From positions 4,874,501 to 4,934,500 of the forward strand of contig NC_092580.1 in NCBI RefSeq assembly GCF_037975245.1: 60,000 nucleotides of DNA. The letters are read 5' to 3'. The notes under the pieces were generated by a model, which made no database searches, was not told the DNA's origin, and saw nothing but the letters and a program-made list of their open reading frames with translations. The DNA comes from Apostichopus japonicus. Taxonomy: Eukaryota > Echinodermata > Holothuroidea > Aspidochirotida > Stichopodidae. Below, piece after piece: positions 32,354 to 46,035 of this stretch. The stretch's first letter is position 1. Each line of letters opens with the position of its first letter. A program made the position numbers and the translations under genes.

Positions 32354-33423
32354 TTATTCCTTCAAGTTGCAAGTATTTTTGTTAAACAATAAATTTAAAA
32401 AATATAAAGACGTTGATGAATCAAAAATAAACTTTGCTAAATTCTTCCAGAATTTCTCGAAACTAATGAAAATGATGAGTGATCACTTTTGGCTGCAGTG
32501 TAAAGACAATAATGGGATATGTGAATGAGATGCATATGTACTAGACAAGGCGGTCAATGAGGCAATACGGCCACTGACTTTTTCGGCGCTAAGACATTTT
32601 CAGCGATAAGATATTCATTTTCGTCTTTTTTTCACACATCATAACTATATACTTGTTAACAGGCTTTTTTTTAAAACATTAACCATGTTGTTTCAATGAA
32701 GCTGGGGAATTGGCGCCTTTGTTACATAACAGAAACATACATTGTGTGAGTTTATCACTAGTTTTGTCACACATCTTTTTTGCCTCGTTTGATGCAATTC
32801 TTGGCGTGAATGAATGCTTGAAACTTTTTCTGCTCACGTGACTCATATTGGTGAGACCCATATTGACTCCCCCCTCGATACAGTACAGCTGTTCAGTGCG
32901 TATAGTACCAGGGAGTTGTTCCATAACATCTCCCCAGTAATACACGTTAGAATTCAATAGTGACCTAAAGATTTTTCATACGGACCAATCACAAGGTCAA
33001 ACACACTCCGCAGTCTTGTTGAAAGCTGTCAGAACAGAGTAATAATATAGCTCTGTGTCTTGAACATACAAACACATTATCGCGTAGTACTGTGTGGTTT
33101 ATACAGGGTGGGTCACTAACACCGTTCTCATTGTGTATATGTGTGCGTAGCGAACATGTTGTAAAGGACGGGTTTGTTACGAAGTTCAAAAGTCAGTAAA
33201 TGAAGTTGATAAACTTTATTTCTTTTCAACATTCCTAACCATGGAATGCTAGAATAACATTTACACATAAAACGGAGAAAGGATAATCGCAATTTTTTTC
33301 CACATTTATTTTAAATTTCTTTCACAAGAAATTATCATCATTTGTTAAATCCTCAAAAAATATCGTCTTGAAAAAAATTATCGCGATAATAATAATTTTT
33401 GATATATCGCCCAACCCTACCTG
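32354..33423 (-). mobile_element. 5' non-coding part and terminal end of the hAT relic
   Basis: The plus strand at 33405-33423 reads TATCGCCCAACCCTACCTG. Its complement, CAGGTAGGGTTGGGCGATA, is a typical hAT terminal repeat (CAGGGTTGGGCGATA), followed by TATCGCGATA-like subterminal motifs at 33358-33400. No matching end was found left of 30407, so that end has probably been lost. Confidence 0.6.
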
Positions 33424-36000
33424 CCACTAGCATCCCCATAAATCATTTAAAAATATAAACATATATATTTAAAAAAATGTACATTGTCATGTTTGCAGGT
33501 GGCATATATTTCTATACAGTACAGCACAGTCATATGCAAACTGGCAATAAGAAACGTGCAGGCTACATTTTGACCAAATAACATATTTTGGGGCGAAACA
33601 TTGGTAATAATGAGAATCTGGGGCCGCTTTTACAAGTAGCTACCCCCTATCCGTAACGGTACCCGGGTGTGCCACCCCACTTACTTTGTGGGGGCTGTGG
33701 CATGACACGCCCCCACCCATTGGTACTTGGAGCAGACCGTATATATCAAAGATAAATAAACAAGTGCAAGAATAGGGATGTACAGACCATCTGACATTTG
33801 TCAGCTAAAATCAGAGAAACCAGAACAGACTTGATTACCTCTCAATTGGGAGGTTTGGTAGCGCTGTTTATCAAAAAGTACGAGGGTTCTATTAACTTCT
33901 GTGAACAAACACTGCTATCCATCTTTGTAGAGGAAAACATATGTAGCAACTGGCCTATTTTCTACAGCATTTTGTTTCTCAAGAAAAAACTGCCCTCCAT
34001 CTGTGTTTCTGTGTAGCCTATTATGTGCAGTATTTGTGTTATTTTGTAACCAAATATTATACTAAATAGTGAGTCTCCAGTGTGAGCGATCCAAATGGTG
34101 TCTTGCGCTGCATTCTCTGTTGCTCAGTTTTAGAACGATATTATGATGAAGTTTAATTTCGGGCTTAATGATAAAGCTTTGTAAGATGTGACATCATGCA
34201 GGCAGAATATCTTTTTAGTTCAAGTGGGGAGTCTATGAAGGTAAACTACACAAAGATCTTTTTTTGCAATGAAGAATAAGTTGTGATGTCTGCCAGTTTA
34301 CTTTTTGCATGTTGATAATACCAATATGTAAACTTGTCTGGGTGACAAAATTGGAATGTAGGTAATGTTATATTTGCAGAGAATTTGTGACTAAAGGGAA
34401 TGGATTTACTTTTTATATACTTGTAGGGGGGGGGGGGGGAATGGGGTTGTCATATAATTAATAATGAAAAGGGTATTTATCTGTACCAGGGTAGTATAAT
34501 AATTTTTTAAAAGAGCATTGATCATTTTACAGATGGAAGACATAAGAAATGAATCATATTTATAATAATATTTTAAGTGAATTCAAACTGTAGTGTTTGT
34601 ATTATAATGAAGTAGTAGCTATTGTCTCAGGGGCTCTGGTTCAAGAGTTTTAGCTTCGGGTCCTTTATTGTTATTTCATCTAAACTGCACTTGATGCAAG
34701 GCCATAAATACAACATAGAGAAAAAGGCACCATAATAGGCCTGACATTGAACTTGAATGTTAACATTTTTAACCAGAAAACAACTGTTATACCCATTTAT
34801 TTATTCATGCAAAAGCATGACCAGAAGTTATTATCCATTAGCTCATAATATGGGAACCAACTCTTGGGGGTACATGTGGGGGCCCTAGTTCAATGAACCA
34901 CCTAATGCTACACCTCTGTGGTGTTTGTGTGTACACCTCTGTGTTAAGTGATAAGTTGACTGTATGTGGGGGTTAGGTTGGATATAGTTCATGGCAAATG
35001 GAAACCATCTCTGATAAGGAACATGCAGGAATAGTATAAGTATGAAATATTTTTAATTTGGAAGGAAGGTTTTAATAAATAATACAACTGAAAGTTATTG
35101 TTGTTATGTTTCTTGATGTGTTTTGTTCTCATGAATTTTTTATCAGTGACCATATCCTTAACACCAGATCAAACTTTAATACTGTTAACTAAGAAAGCAT
35201 TAATAAAGCATTAAGAAGACCCCTGGTCCCCCACACCATAGGGATGCACGCTATATGAGTGTGGCACCACTATATAGGTGACAGGTTCAACACAACTGAA
35301 CATTGGTCTGGCTCTCGTCTCTACCCTTCCCTCCCCCTCCCCCTGGCTCTCTTTCTTTACCTGTGGTGGGGCTCCAGTAGTGGAGGACTGCAGAACTGTA
35401 TAAATGACTCTGTTTGTAGAAGTCCTGAGGGTCTTTAAATTTTAATGATGGACCCAGCACGATGGGATAAAATGAGTTAATAGGTGAATAATTATCTGCT
35501 AGCATACGTAAGTCTGTTGGCAAACTGTCATTACGTTTACTTGTGGATTGTCACAACTAATGTACGTGGCCATTACTCCAGATTAAGAGGGGCATGTGAA
35601 GATGTAACTTGTGAGAAATGACAGACTTTCACTCTTCAATGCTTGGAGAACTAACAGTTGGGTGATAGTTTTATTAATCATTAAACCTTGACAGTGGACA
35701 GCCAGTTATTTACCCTTGATTGCCTCCTCCCCCCCACCCCCCTCCTCTTCCAGTTTTCATCATAGAAAAGTCCAAGGAATACAAAATATTGTTTTAATGT
35801 GATGCAAATGCTGTACATCACATGTCCAACAAAAACTGACTAACACTGATGATAGATTAGGACAGGGTGAGGTATTCAACAATAGATAACATCCTTGCAC
35901 AACATTTTGAAATCCCAAACTATTAATAACAAGGACTGTTTATGATAGTAACAACGTACGAGCAACAGAAAGTTATTATTAGTTTGTTTAGAAGAGAATG
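33424..36000. other. Intergenic, no gene recognised
   Basis: Contains an imperfect GC-rich inverted repeat at about 33660-33715 (GTGTGCCACCCC and GTGGCATGACACGCCCCC) and a G13 run at 34427-34439. ORFs are short and without family resemblance. Confidence 0.35.
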
Positions 36001-36007
36001 TCACACT

Positions 36008-36135
36008 ATGCCACCTCCTTCAGACAGTCGAAGATCGAAATATAACAGACAGCTTCCCTCTGGAGTATGGTCTGCATGAAACAATTAACGTTATGCCACC
36101 TCCTTCCCACAACAGTCGACGATCGAAATATAGGT
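36008..36135 (+). repeat. Short direct repeat pair
   Basis: TATGCCACCTCCTTC followed by ACAGTCGA-GATCGAAATATA at 36008-36044 and 36093-36132. Confidence 0.7.
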
Positions 36136-39100
36136 ATTGCATGTTGAGGGTGCAGGCTGACCAAGTGATATATCATTGTTGATTTGGCATTTGCTGGTAA
36201 ATAACCTTATGGAATAAGGGATTGTAGATAGGGCCACAAGCGTTTGTCATTCGGCAGAGTCACGTTAAAGCTCTTTCAAGAGAACGCGGACATTTCCACT
36301 ATGGCATTGAATGCAGGGAAAAGTGTCAGCAGGACACTTCACGAAAGGCGGACACTATTTCCTGGTAATGAGTATCCGTAGGACGCACGAACACTCATTA
36401 CTGCCACACCGGCTGTTCGAACACGTTTACGTCAATACAATTCGTAGTAAACGAGGTTTATGTGTACACATGGGTATGAGCGGTCTCTGCCATGAACTGC
36501 TACCGTACCACGCATGCTCAGTAAAATTACCTTACTCTTTGCTTCACCTCTGGGAAGATTGTGCCGATGACCCAAATAAGGCAAGTTTTTGTTTCCAAAA
36601 TTTTTAGCTAAACATTACCGAACGATCACGCATGTCATCACGTATTTTAGACATAAATTAGAGCCGACAGTCTCCAAACATTTGCCTCTACAAGTGGGGT
36701 AGTACACTTAGTTTATCGATACATGTACACAACGGTAATCAAACACACCAATATGTCATAATATTGTTATTATAAGGCCAGCAATCTTCAAACTGCGCGT
36801 CATTATGATAGCCAATAATATGATGAATTGTAACATAAATAAATTCGGGCAGTGTAAATCTGTCATCGTCTATATCCATGGAAGTGTTTTGAAAGTTAAG
36901 GTCAGTTATATACTGCCCTCTTCAAATAGTTGCACGGCAACTACACAGCGGGGTTCAAAACTTTATTTTTTCACTTAACTCAAAATAGAATGTAATTTAA
37001 CAATAATTTGGCGGATCCCTGGTTCTAGGGATCAATTAACTATCCATGAAAGTCACGAAAGTGGATATCCGGTACTCAAAATGTCTGACACTACACGCAC
37101 GCCTGGAAAGGGAGTTGTCCTAAACAATTCTGGTGACATTTGAAGAACGAACGTAAAAAAGGAACACCTTATACTGTGTTGAGACACACACGCACAAATA
37201 TAAAGTAGAATTTCAAGATTATTGAGAGAAGCAAAAGAAGAAAGTACCGTGCAAACAACTCTTGTGTACACATACCCTTTCATTTACACGCCCTGCTTCA
37301 GTGCTACTGTTAAGTACTCAAGCATAGTTTCAGATGAGGGGCTATGCTGGAATTAGGGTAATTGTTTGTTGTCGTCAGTGTTCAGTGTATAGGCGGTGCT
37401 TGTGTGGTAGTATAGGATGGAACAGTTTGTTCAGAAATCCTCGCTTCTGTTTACTCTGAAAGATGTTATATTGTTCAAAACACCATGCACCGATCTTTCA
37501 CAGTGAAGCAACTGAAAGACGTTTCCTCCTTTTGGGAGAGAGGGGGTGGCAGGGAGGAGAGGGGAGGTAATGGGCTCATATTGGAAAACGAAACGAACAA
37601 AATTGAGAATTATTAGCTCCAATATGAATGGAAGCAACTGACTTTTAGACTACTTTGTGGGGTTGGTTGTATAGGCTAAAATTTCTACAGTGCTTTGATT
37701 CACAAAGATATATATATATATATATATTTCACACATTTCTTATTAATTACAGTATATGACCTGTGTGAAGTTTATGCAGACTATAGTTGATGTGCATGTA
37801 TATGTGCGTCTATAAAATGTAAGAATATATGTATACTTAAGTTTAATGAGAAATCTACTTTGTAAATTTTCGTTGGGTATAGAGCCCATGTACGCGTAAG
37901 TCTTAAATGCTGCGATTCTTCAGTGAAGAGGGGGTGGGTAGGGGTAGGGGATGCCATATAACCTCAGCCAACGTGTTCCGCCTCTCCCCCTCCCGCTAGT
38001 GATCAGACCAAGTGTACCGTATTTCATGTTACAAGTATCCACGAGTATCTTCCTATATTAGCATGTATATGCATCGTTCAGTCTGTGTTGTCCCCATAGT
38101 GTCCGTTACCTTTCTCACGTAATCCGAGGAATGTGTCGTCTTGTTCCAATGATATGTTTTCTCTCTCTCTCTCTAAATCTTCATACAAAACCACAGACCG
38201 TTTATTGGTTACCTTTATGGCTCACCACAGTAACAAAGGCACTCATCTTTTTTCCCATTAGTTTGTTTTTGCGAGTGTTACCGATAGTATTCATGTGGTA
38301 AGAATGCATTCAATCTTTCGACCCTGAAGAATTCCCACCCCAAAAAATAACTCAAAAGAGGGTTAAAGATAAATGAGCCGGGTTCGGCAAACGTTCATCA
38401 TCGGCCTACTCAAGCAAGGAAACCGATTGGTGCTTTCTTCCTCCCAAAACACAACCCTCTAAAGGCTTTCATCTCCAGAAGGCTTACCAACCCACTTTAC
38501 CTGCTTGTGTTTATTCACATCTGCTTTTATTTGATGTGTAGATTTACAGGACTTGAAAAGACTTGTCCATTTGACTTTACGATTTCAGCTACAGTTTAGT
38601 AAAAGGGGACAGATGGTTGATAGAAAGTACAAATTGTTCAGATCTCTTTTGGAGAAGGACGTTCTAATTGGCGATGGGTGTAGTCACAGATGAAAGTAGT
38701 GTTGGTTTTTATTCTGTCTCTTTTTTATTATAGAAATCGTCTATTCTGAATAATCGCAGAAACGTTTCTTCAATTTTTTTTTAACGAATCTGCATGGAAG
38801 TATGTTTACAACTGGTCGATATATCGGTAAATATCGTTATTTAATATCGTGATATATCGTGGCGAATTCCAACCTGTTTCAGATGATACAATAACCCTTT
38901 CCACATCTCCAACTTTAGTATGTTGTGATACCGTACCGTGCCCGTCAGTTAACCGGTTTACCATACCTGGGAAATCCATGCTGACAGCTGTGTATATCTT
39001 TCTACGTCACCATCAGGAGGTAATCGGCCTTACGTGAAAGTCGGAGGAGGTTGTTTGTCATATATCTATTTTGATATGAACATTTATCAGTAACCGGTCG

Positions 39101-39210
39101 ACTCGTTGGATTACTACTGTTTACAGTCGCAGAAGTGACATGAGACAAAGTCGGGTCTGGAGTATTTACCGTAAGATTATGGGGAACTGGAAAACGGTAA
39201 GTTTATAAAT
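36136..39210. other. Intergenic with simple repeats, no gene recognised
   Basis: (TA)n at 37709-37728, (CT)n at 38160-38174, and a TATCG-rich patch (GATATATCGGTAAATATCG) at 38818-38865 that resembles hAT subterminal motifs. The 98-codon frame at 36311-36604 has no recognised domain. Confidence 0.35.
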
Positions 39211-39215
39211 CAACC

Positions 39216-39358
39216 TATATCGTATATATATATGCTATATATATATGCTATATATATAGGCTATATATATATAGGCAAATATATAGGCTATATATATATA
39301 GGCTATATATATAGGCTATATATATAGGCTATATATATAGGCAATATATATATATAGC
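39216..39358. repeat. TATATATAGGCTA minisatellite
   Basis: About ten copies of a 12-20 bp unit with TATATATAGGC(T/A)A, the first ones with TGCTATATATATA. Confidence 0.85.
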
Positions 39359-39769
39359 TCTTTGCTATTTCGATGTGTTAATATAGTTGGTTTGTGTCGC
39401 GGGACAAAAAGTTGAATAACTTTTTTTCACTTCCCCTTGAGATTCTCAACTCCAATAACTACCGTATAATATTTCATATAGAAGCGATTGGAAAGATTTC
39501 TGATCAATATACACTTTACAATCATTTGTGCTTAATGTTGATACTTTAACACTATATACATTGAAAGAACAATTTTTCAAAGAGTAATTTTTGTATGCAT
39601 AGTATATAGGCTAGACTTGGAAGTCAGTTCTTATATAAATACTAGTAAATATAAACTCCAGTGCTGATGTTTTGTTTGGAAGAGTATAATGCACTTTCTC
39701 AAGGATTTAATTTCGAGCGTTTGTTTTGATATCATTGCACCGATGAGCCAAAAAATAAAATTTTCTTTT

Positions 39770-39816
39770 CGATCGATCGATCGATCGAGAGAGTGAGTGA
39801 GTGAGTGAGTGAGAGA
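39770..39816. repeat. (GATC)n joined to (GAGT)n
   Basis: CGATCGATCGATCGATCGA followed at once by GAGAGAGTGAGTGAGTGAGT. The first part is self-complementary. Confidence 0.85.
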
Positions 39817-39956
39817 GGTGGAAAGAAAGGGGGTGGTGGTGAGGGGTGTGAGGTAATTAAACGGAGGTCTACAATTCTTACAATAGTTTTTCTAGAGGCA
39901 ATGAGTCAGCGATTAATTATAGATACTTCAATGCATCCAAAAGCGAGGCAGTATGG

Positions 39957-40033
39957 ATATATAATATAATATAGTAATAATAATTATAATATAATTATAT
40001 ATAAAATATATAATATTATATATAAAATAATAG
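39957..40033. repeat. AT-only low-complexity block
   Basis: Nearly pure A/T for about 75 bp (ATATAATATAATATAGTAAT and similar). Confidence 0.75.
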
Positions 40034-40235
40034 ATTCGAAGGCGATGAATGATATAAAAACACAGGGAGCTGCTCAAGGGGTCCAAGTAACATCTCGATT
40101 CTTGTTTAGACTATGTAAGTCACTTGTTCACGACGTGGGGTTCTTAAAATAGTACAGGTCTAAAACATATTATGTGTCTGCTGCACACATTACACCGACG
40201 CTGATATGTGTAGTGTAAGAACGAGGAGGCGTCGA

Positions 40236-40442
40236 GTGGAGGGGGGGGGGGTAGGTGAGGGGATCGAGGGGGTGAAAGGGGAGGGAAAAGTGAGGAAAAC
40301 AGGGCGTGGGTTTGTGCGCGGTTATTACTACATAATGTGTAACATGCATCCCTGATCATAGTTCGGTGCTCTGCGCATCAAATAATATTTGGTAGGGAAC
40401 TTACACAGATTTGGAATTGGCGGGGGGGGGGGGGGGGGGGTG
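40236..40442. repeat. Poly(G)-rich segments
   Basis: G11 at about 40240 and a G18 run at 40423-40440. C-rich counterparts lie at 40989-41002 and 41066-41081. Such runs recur throughout the right half of the window (for example 43086-43096, 43585-43594, 44927-44938, 49218-49230, 55238-55248, 57151-57162, 57196-57209). Confidence 0.75.
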
Positions 40443-41689
40443 AGGGAGATGAGTTGAGGAACAAGAGGTCAGAGAAACATTAAGTGGTGTGGAAATTGCC
40501 GTTTGCAGCGACGGTATACCACTCCCGCGTGAAGTACCTTTTACTGTGAACGTTACGTGCTCCCCTTCTCCTTGGTGTCGGCCCGGGGGCCCTGTGTGAG
40601 ATGACACAGGACTAAGTTATAGCCTGAGTACCTTTTGTAAAAGATGGGCGCTAGGAGAGTGGAAGAGGGTGATATTATAAATTGAGAACAAACATGGCTA
40701 TGTTTGATCGCGCTTATACATTAAAATACACACTGAGCATATATAAATCTTTTCAATGTAGTATTATCGCTTGAAAATGTTAAATATACGTAACTTGCAC
40801 ACTAGTCAGACCACCGCATACTGGCAAATAATGGGTGTATTCCAGCAAACGGGGTTTTGCAGTGGTCATTCAGGGCCCGTCACCAATGCAAATAGATGTA
40901 TTGTTAATTTACCGCAATTCCACTACATCGTTAACAAACACGAAAGTGTCGCGAGATTCGTTCACCATTAACACTTTCTACAACAACCAACCCCCCCCCC
41001 CCAACACAGACATACACACATTTCCTTCTCCCTTCCCCTACCCTCTCCTCTGCTTACCTTATCCCCCACCCCCCCCCCCCGCCTCAACCAATGATCCCCT
41101 CCTTTTTAAATTCACCTTTATCATTAACTAGGTCTACTGCCTACATACAGACACCTCTCCGTCTGTAACTGCTGTAAGGTGGCATCGCACTATATATCCC
41201 TTGACTGTACATAATTTCCCGTCGGAAGTATTCCAATAGGATTAGTACGGTAGTTACTGACGGTCACGTCTGCGACATTTGACGACGAACTGCGCACTCT
41301 TTTTTTTCTTTTTTATTCTGTGTACAAACTTGTATTCTCTGCAATATGTTTATGATTATATAGAAAGCACCAATATGACCCAATTTCAGACTCCCTAATA
41401 TCGTTCGCTCTGGTCTATTTTTATTGCGTTCTAGTTAATTCTAACATTTGTTTATTGCTTTGCAGAGATATCGAGAGCATGAGGTTCAAATTTGTAATAG
41501 AGGCTAACACAAACAAATTACTACACGTGCGGAGAAAAAACGATAAACCAGAAATGAATTCTGATTGTCATTTTTGTCAGTCTGGACTATATTTGTAGAG
41601 GTATACGGTATTGTATGAACTATGATACTACAGGGTGTATCATTCCGGATAGCAAGTCCCTGGATTCAAAGCTGCGGGGCTTATGCTCA

Positions 41690-41845
41690 GCAGACCTCGA
41701 AACGATAAAGGCGAAATATCAAAATTTCGAAAAAGAGAAATATTGAAATAAACTCCTCAAAACATCGAAACGAAAAAGTCGAAAATCGAAATCTTGAAAC
41801 GAAAATGTCGAAACATTGAAATCGGGAAAACGAAACGATCGTACA
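41690..41845. repeat. Degenerate TCGAAA-periodic repeat
   Basis: TCGAAA or close variants (TTGAAA, TCAAAA) recur every 8-15 bases, more than ten times, as in AAAGTCGAAAATCGAAATC and TGTCGAAACATTGAAATCG. Confidence 0.7.
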
Positions 41846-44800
41846 TTTTTGTCAGAGATTTTCAAACAATTTTGGCTTCCTTAAATTTGGGGACGACAAT
41901 CTTGAGGCTATTCTGGAGAACTTTAAGGCCATAACTGTTGCTCTAAAATATGCTAGAATATGCTAGAAAGTGAATAATGGTCACCTATGCTCACACTTCA
42001 TCAATCTTTTTAGTTTGATTTGAAAATTACATGTCTTGGAATAATAAGAAGAGTCATGCGCAGTAAACAATCTTAGAAAATGTTATCTACATGCTCAAAT
42101 TTAGGGTTAGTATAGCTGAACTTTAATGCCATTTCGGTTTAATTACGATATACCGGTAACTTTACAGCAGGGGTTTCAAAGGCAGCCCGCTGTCCAATCC
42201 GGTTCATGAACGATTTTACTTCGGCCCACCAACAAAAAAAAATAGCAACAACAATGAAACGGCCCAAAGTCTCGCACTGCTCGGTTATGTGGGACCCTCC
42301 ATGTAGGCCTAAATGTTAGGCTTGAACACCTATACCGGCCTATACACTGCACATTGCCTTATCTATATGTATATATTGATATTCTGGTGACCTCTGACTC
42401 TTTGCTGCAACTTATAATTATTTCTGGCGCTGGTAGAGAATTAATTGAGAATCATCGCTATGTATGTAACCAATTAGCTTGACTAAGCAAACTTCCCAAC
42501 CAAGAAAGGAATGTTAGGCTATTTCCTTTCGGCTCCTCTTCTTGTTGTTCGAAAAATAAAGGATAAGTTGGACAGGTCCGATTGGTAATTTGTACATCTA
42601 ATGCCAATGTACTGTTAGGAATGCTTAAACACATTGAGCTTCTTCTTTTTATAGCTACCAAGTCCAATTCCATTATTTGGTATGGAATGCCCCTATCAGT
42701 CAATCGGCATGGATGCCGTCGGTATCCAGCCTACATCACGCAAGAATGCGTATCAAAACGTTTATTCCCAAGGGTAACTTTGCACATACCAATCATACGC
42801 GCAAAACACAAACATCTATCTACATTGTCGCACGTTCAAAATGTCATCTGGTTAAAATCAAATCGCTTGTCCATATTACTCCGCCGACCATCTTCTTTCA
42901 GCAGTGTCATGTGTATGCATTAGGTAATATACAGCTGGTGTACTTTAACTCTCAGGTAGAAAGTTTAGCGCCAAAATATCTCCAAAAATATAAATGACGT
43001 AGATTAGCTATAAGTAACTGCATATGAGGGGAATTGGATTTAGAGCGGAGGGGCTTGAGAGTAGAAGAGCAAGAGAGGGGCGGGGAGGGGGGGGGGGTGT
43101 TAGGGAGCGATGGAGAGTGTTGAAATAGGGGAGGACGATCATTGCGGTTTTTACTTCCTTACCCTTCACCACGTCTCATCTAACTTACTTCTAAACGTAC
43201 GTCGAGTATTGTCAGTGTAGAGAAACCTTTTTTGTTCAACTGCGCATGGGCGTTGTTGGTCCGGGTCATCTTCAGGTCAAGTTATATAAACACAAGTATC
43301 ACCATTTGAGGAACTACAAGTACCGCATGATGAATATCGTTGTAGAATTTTAATGCAAAACTTGATGTTGCCAATCCAACAACAGTCCACTCTATTATCA
43401 ATGTAAGTCTCTTTAACTAGACATAACCGTATCAAGAAACATGGACGTTCGCAGGGGTGGGTGGGGGAGGTGGGGGAGGCACATTTCCCTATCTAGAAAA
43501 AAGAAGAAGTATAGAATAAGAACAAAATCTAAGTAACAGGTTAATTCTTTGGACCGTTATCCGGTTATCGAGATCGAAGTTGAACCCCCCCCCCCGCCTT
43601 CCCCAACCCCACCCGCTCAGCCCATCTAGATTATATTTTCTGCTGCGGACGTCCTTGTCAAATCAGTCTGTATTTGAAGTTTGTGATCTTGAGTTGGGCT
43701 TACGTATGTTTAATATGGGCCAATCCTCATGCACTATGAACTATATAGGAAATCATGAAACTGTCAACAACAACAAATGTGGGGGAGACTTGTTAGTCTT
43801 AGAATCAAATGGAGACGTTAATTTTAATCTGTTATTTGTGATCTTCAGTGTACCATAGAATAGAGATGTGCTCTAGTCTGATAAGCATTTCACTTTTGCG
43901 ATGGATTATACTGAACTAATTCGATCATTAGTCGCAAATTACTCTTATAAAGATATACATAGATATTACCGGATGTGACTAATGTCTGTAGATTTTAACA
44001 TCTAATGTATTTTTGCAGCGGCAGGCAGCTGCATCTTAATGGAATTTAGATCTCTGTTTTGCAGTCCTAGAATACTTTCAAGATGATGCCGCGTGTTATC
44101 TTAACGCCAATGCCAAAGTTAATGTTAGATTTCCAGAATCAACAGAGATAACTAATTGGCATACCGGACGGAATTTCAAACGTGTGTGGGATGGGAGTGG
44201 GGTGGGGTGGGGAAGGCGAAGGGAAGGGGATTCTTAACTTCCCCGACTGATTTAAGTAGTGGCTGAATCTGTATATGGAAGCGCCGGAGTCGAATGCAGG
44301 ATTTTGTAAAGGAGGGCTTGTGGTCCTGCATGGGGTCGTTGAAGCCGCCTCCGGTGTATAGGGGGACGTGGGGGTTCTATCCAAAGCAAACGTAGACGTC
44401 AAATTGCATTCTGAGGCATATATAGAGTATAACTTAGGTATATAAATTAGCTCTACTAAACGCAGAGTTTTGTCAAAAAATAGTCTTGATTATTTTGTGT
44501 GAGGTTGAAAATAGAGTGAACACAGGAGACTTCTCATTCTCCCCAGCGGCTGACTATTTCACCCCCACCCTACTCCCTTAGCGTCAGGTCCCATTTTCGC
44601 ACACCACTGATCACATTTCATATTTCACAAGTCTATAAATGTCATCAGAATTAGCCCCAAATTTCAGTAAGTTGAAAGTTGCTAAAAGTGTCGAAACTTG
44701 GTTCTCGTCAATCAAACTCATTACATAAAATCAGTACAATGTGTCAATGGGAAGGCAAAGGGATGCCTGTTTTATATTCGTGGTTGGCAGTCAATTGCTT

Positions 44801-45460
44801 ATTGAAGTTTGAATATGGGGTGACCATTTTGTTTTACATTTCCAGAGTATATCTAAGGACAGTAATGCTTAACAAGTTTAAAAAATTCGCAATTCCTAAT
44901 GTTTAGTTGTCTTTATCCCTGTTACACCCCCCCCCCCCGCCCTCCACTCATTCACCCTTCCTGCTTCAGAAATGTTGAGTAATGGGAAGGTTCTATGTTT
45001 CCTGAGGGTGCTGGAAGTCATGTAATCTTCACACTCTATACTTTATGTTCAAATATTTTTCCAATATCAAATATTTAAAAAAAAAATCTTATAATAGGGT
45101 GATAAAGTTCAGCATGTCTTTCCGTTTCAGTGTATGTGTGATATTACGGGTTCATATTATATATTAAAAATATTGTACGGCAGTGCCCCGGAAACAATCA
45201 CGGTCGTAATTTATGGAGGTCACGTCAGTTCATCTTGGTGATTATGTCTAGATTTCATACATAATTATTGTATGTTCGTCATGAGAGGTTTTGGCAATAC
45301 GCAGCAGGCATCATTTAAACATTAACTGATTTATGTGCTGTACCGGTAAACAATTTTTTTTATCCGCGGCTATACCCTTTGTGAAGAAAAAAATCCGTAC
45401 ACCAGTAGCTAGGCTACAGTGTTGTATATGAAGTAAAGTCGCCGTTCATGTGTAGGCCTA
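41846..45460. other. Intergenic, no gene recognised
   Basis: Only short ORFs. Frames near 42458-42997 overlap on both strands and show no domain. Confidence 0.35.
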
Positions 45461-45464
45461 CCTT

Positions 45465-46035
45465 GTGAAGTACATCGGTGCACTATGTATGTAGTGCACT
45501 AATTAGTGTCTGAATATATGAAGAATGCTACCATACATTATTTCATAAGTGAAATACCGTATCGGGCATGCATGTATATGAAATACAACAGTGCGTGTAA
45601 TGAAATATTCTAGTGCCTGTTTGAAGGACACAGTTTTTGCAGGACAGATGCCTACATTATTGCATGTACACATTGCCTGTATGAATAGCACTTGTTCCCC
45701 ACGAAACGAAGTACTTCAGTGCATGTATAAAGTACGTCAGTGCCTGAGGTGTATAGAGTACGTCAATGCCTGTATAAACTACGCCAGTGTCTGTTAGAAG
45801 TACATCAGTGTTTGCACGAAGTACGGGGCATACACATCAGTGCCTGCATGTACGAAGTACAATATAGTGTGGGTATGTAGTGCCTATATGAAGTACACCG
45901 GTGTATGTATGAAGTAGCTATGTTACACCACTTCTTGCATGGAGTACCGTATATAGTAGGTTATACCAGTGCCTGTATGAAGTATATGCTACACTGGTTC
46001 ATGTATGAAGTCTCTCGTATCTAGTATATGAAGAA
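45465..46035. repeat. Degenerate 22-27 bp minisatellite (GAAGTACGTCAGTGCCTGTAT)
   Basis: About 18-20 imperfect units of GAAGTAC-TCAGTGCCTGTAT, clearest at 45710-45910. The units differ at many positions, so the array is old. Confidence 0.75.

Noticed and set aside
36311-36607. 98-codon ORF
   Set aside because: No recognisable domain, no flanking exon-like structure; expected by chance in 18 kb of intergenic DNA.
39170-39205. Possible small exon ending GAAAACG before GTAAGT
   Set aside because: A donor-like sequence alone, without coding similarity or an acceptor partner.
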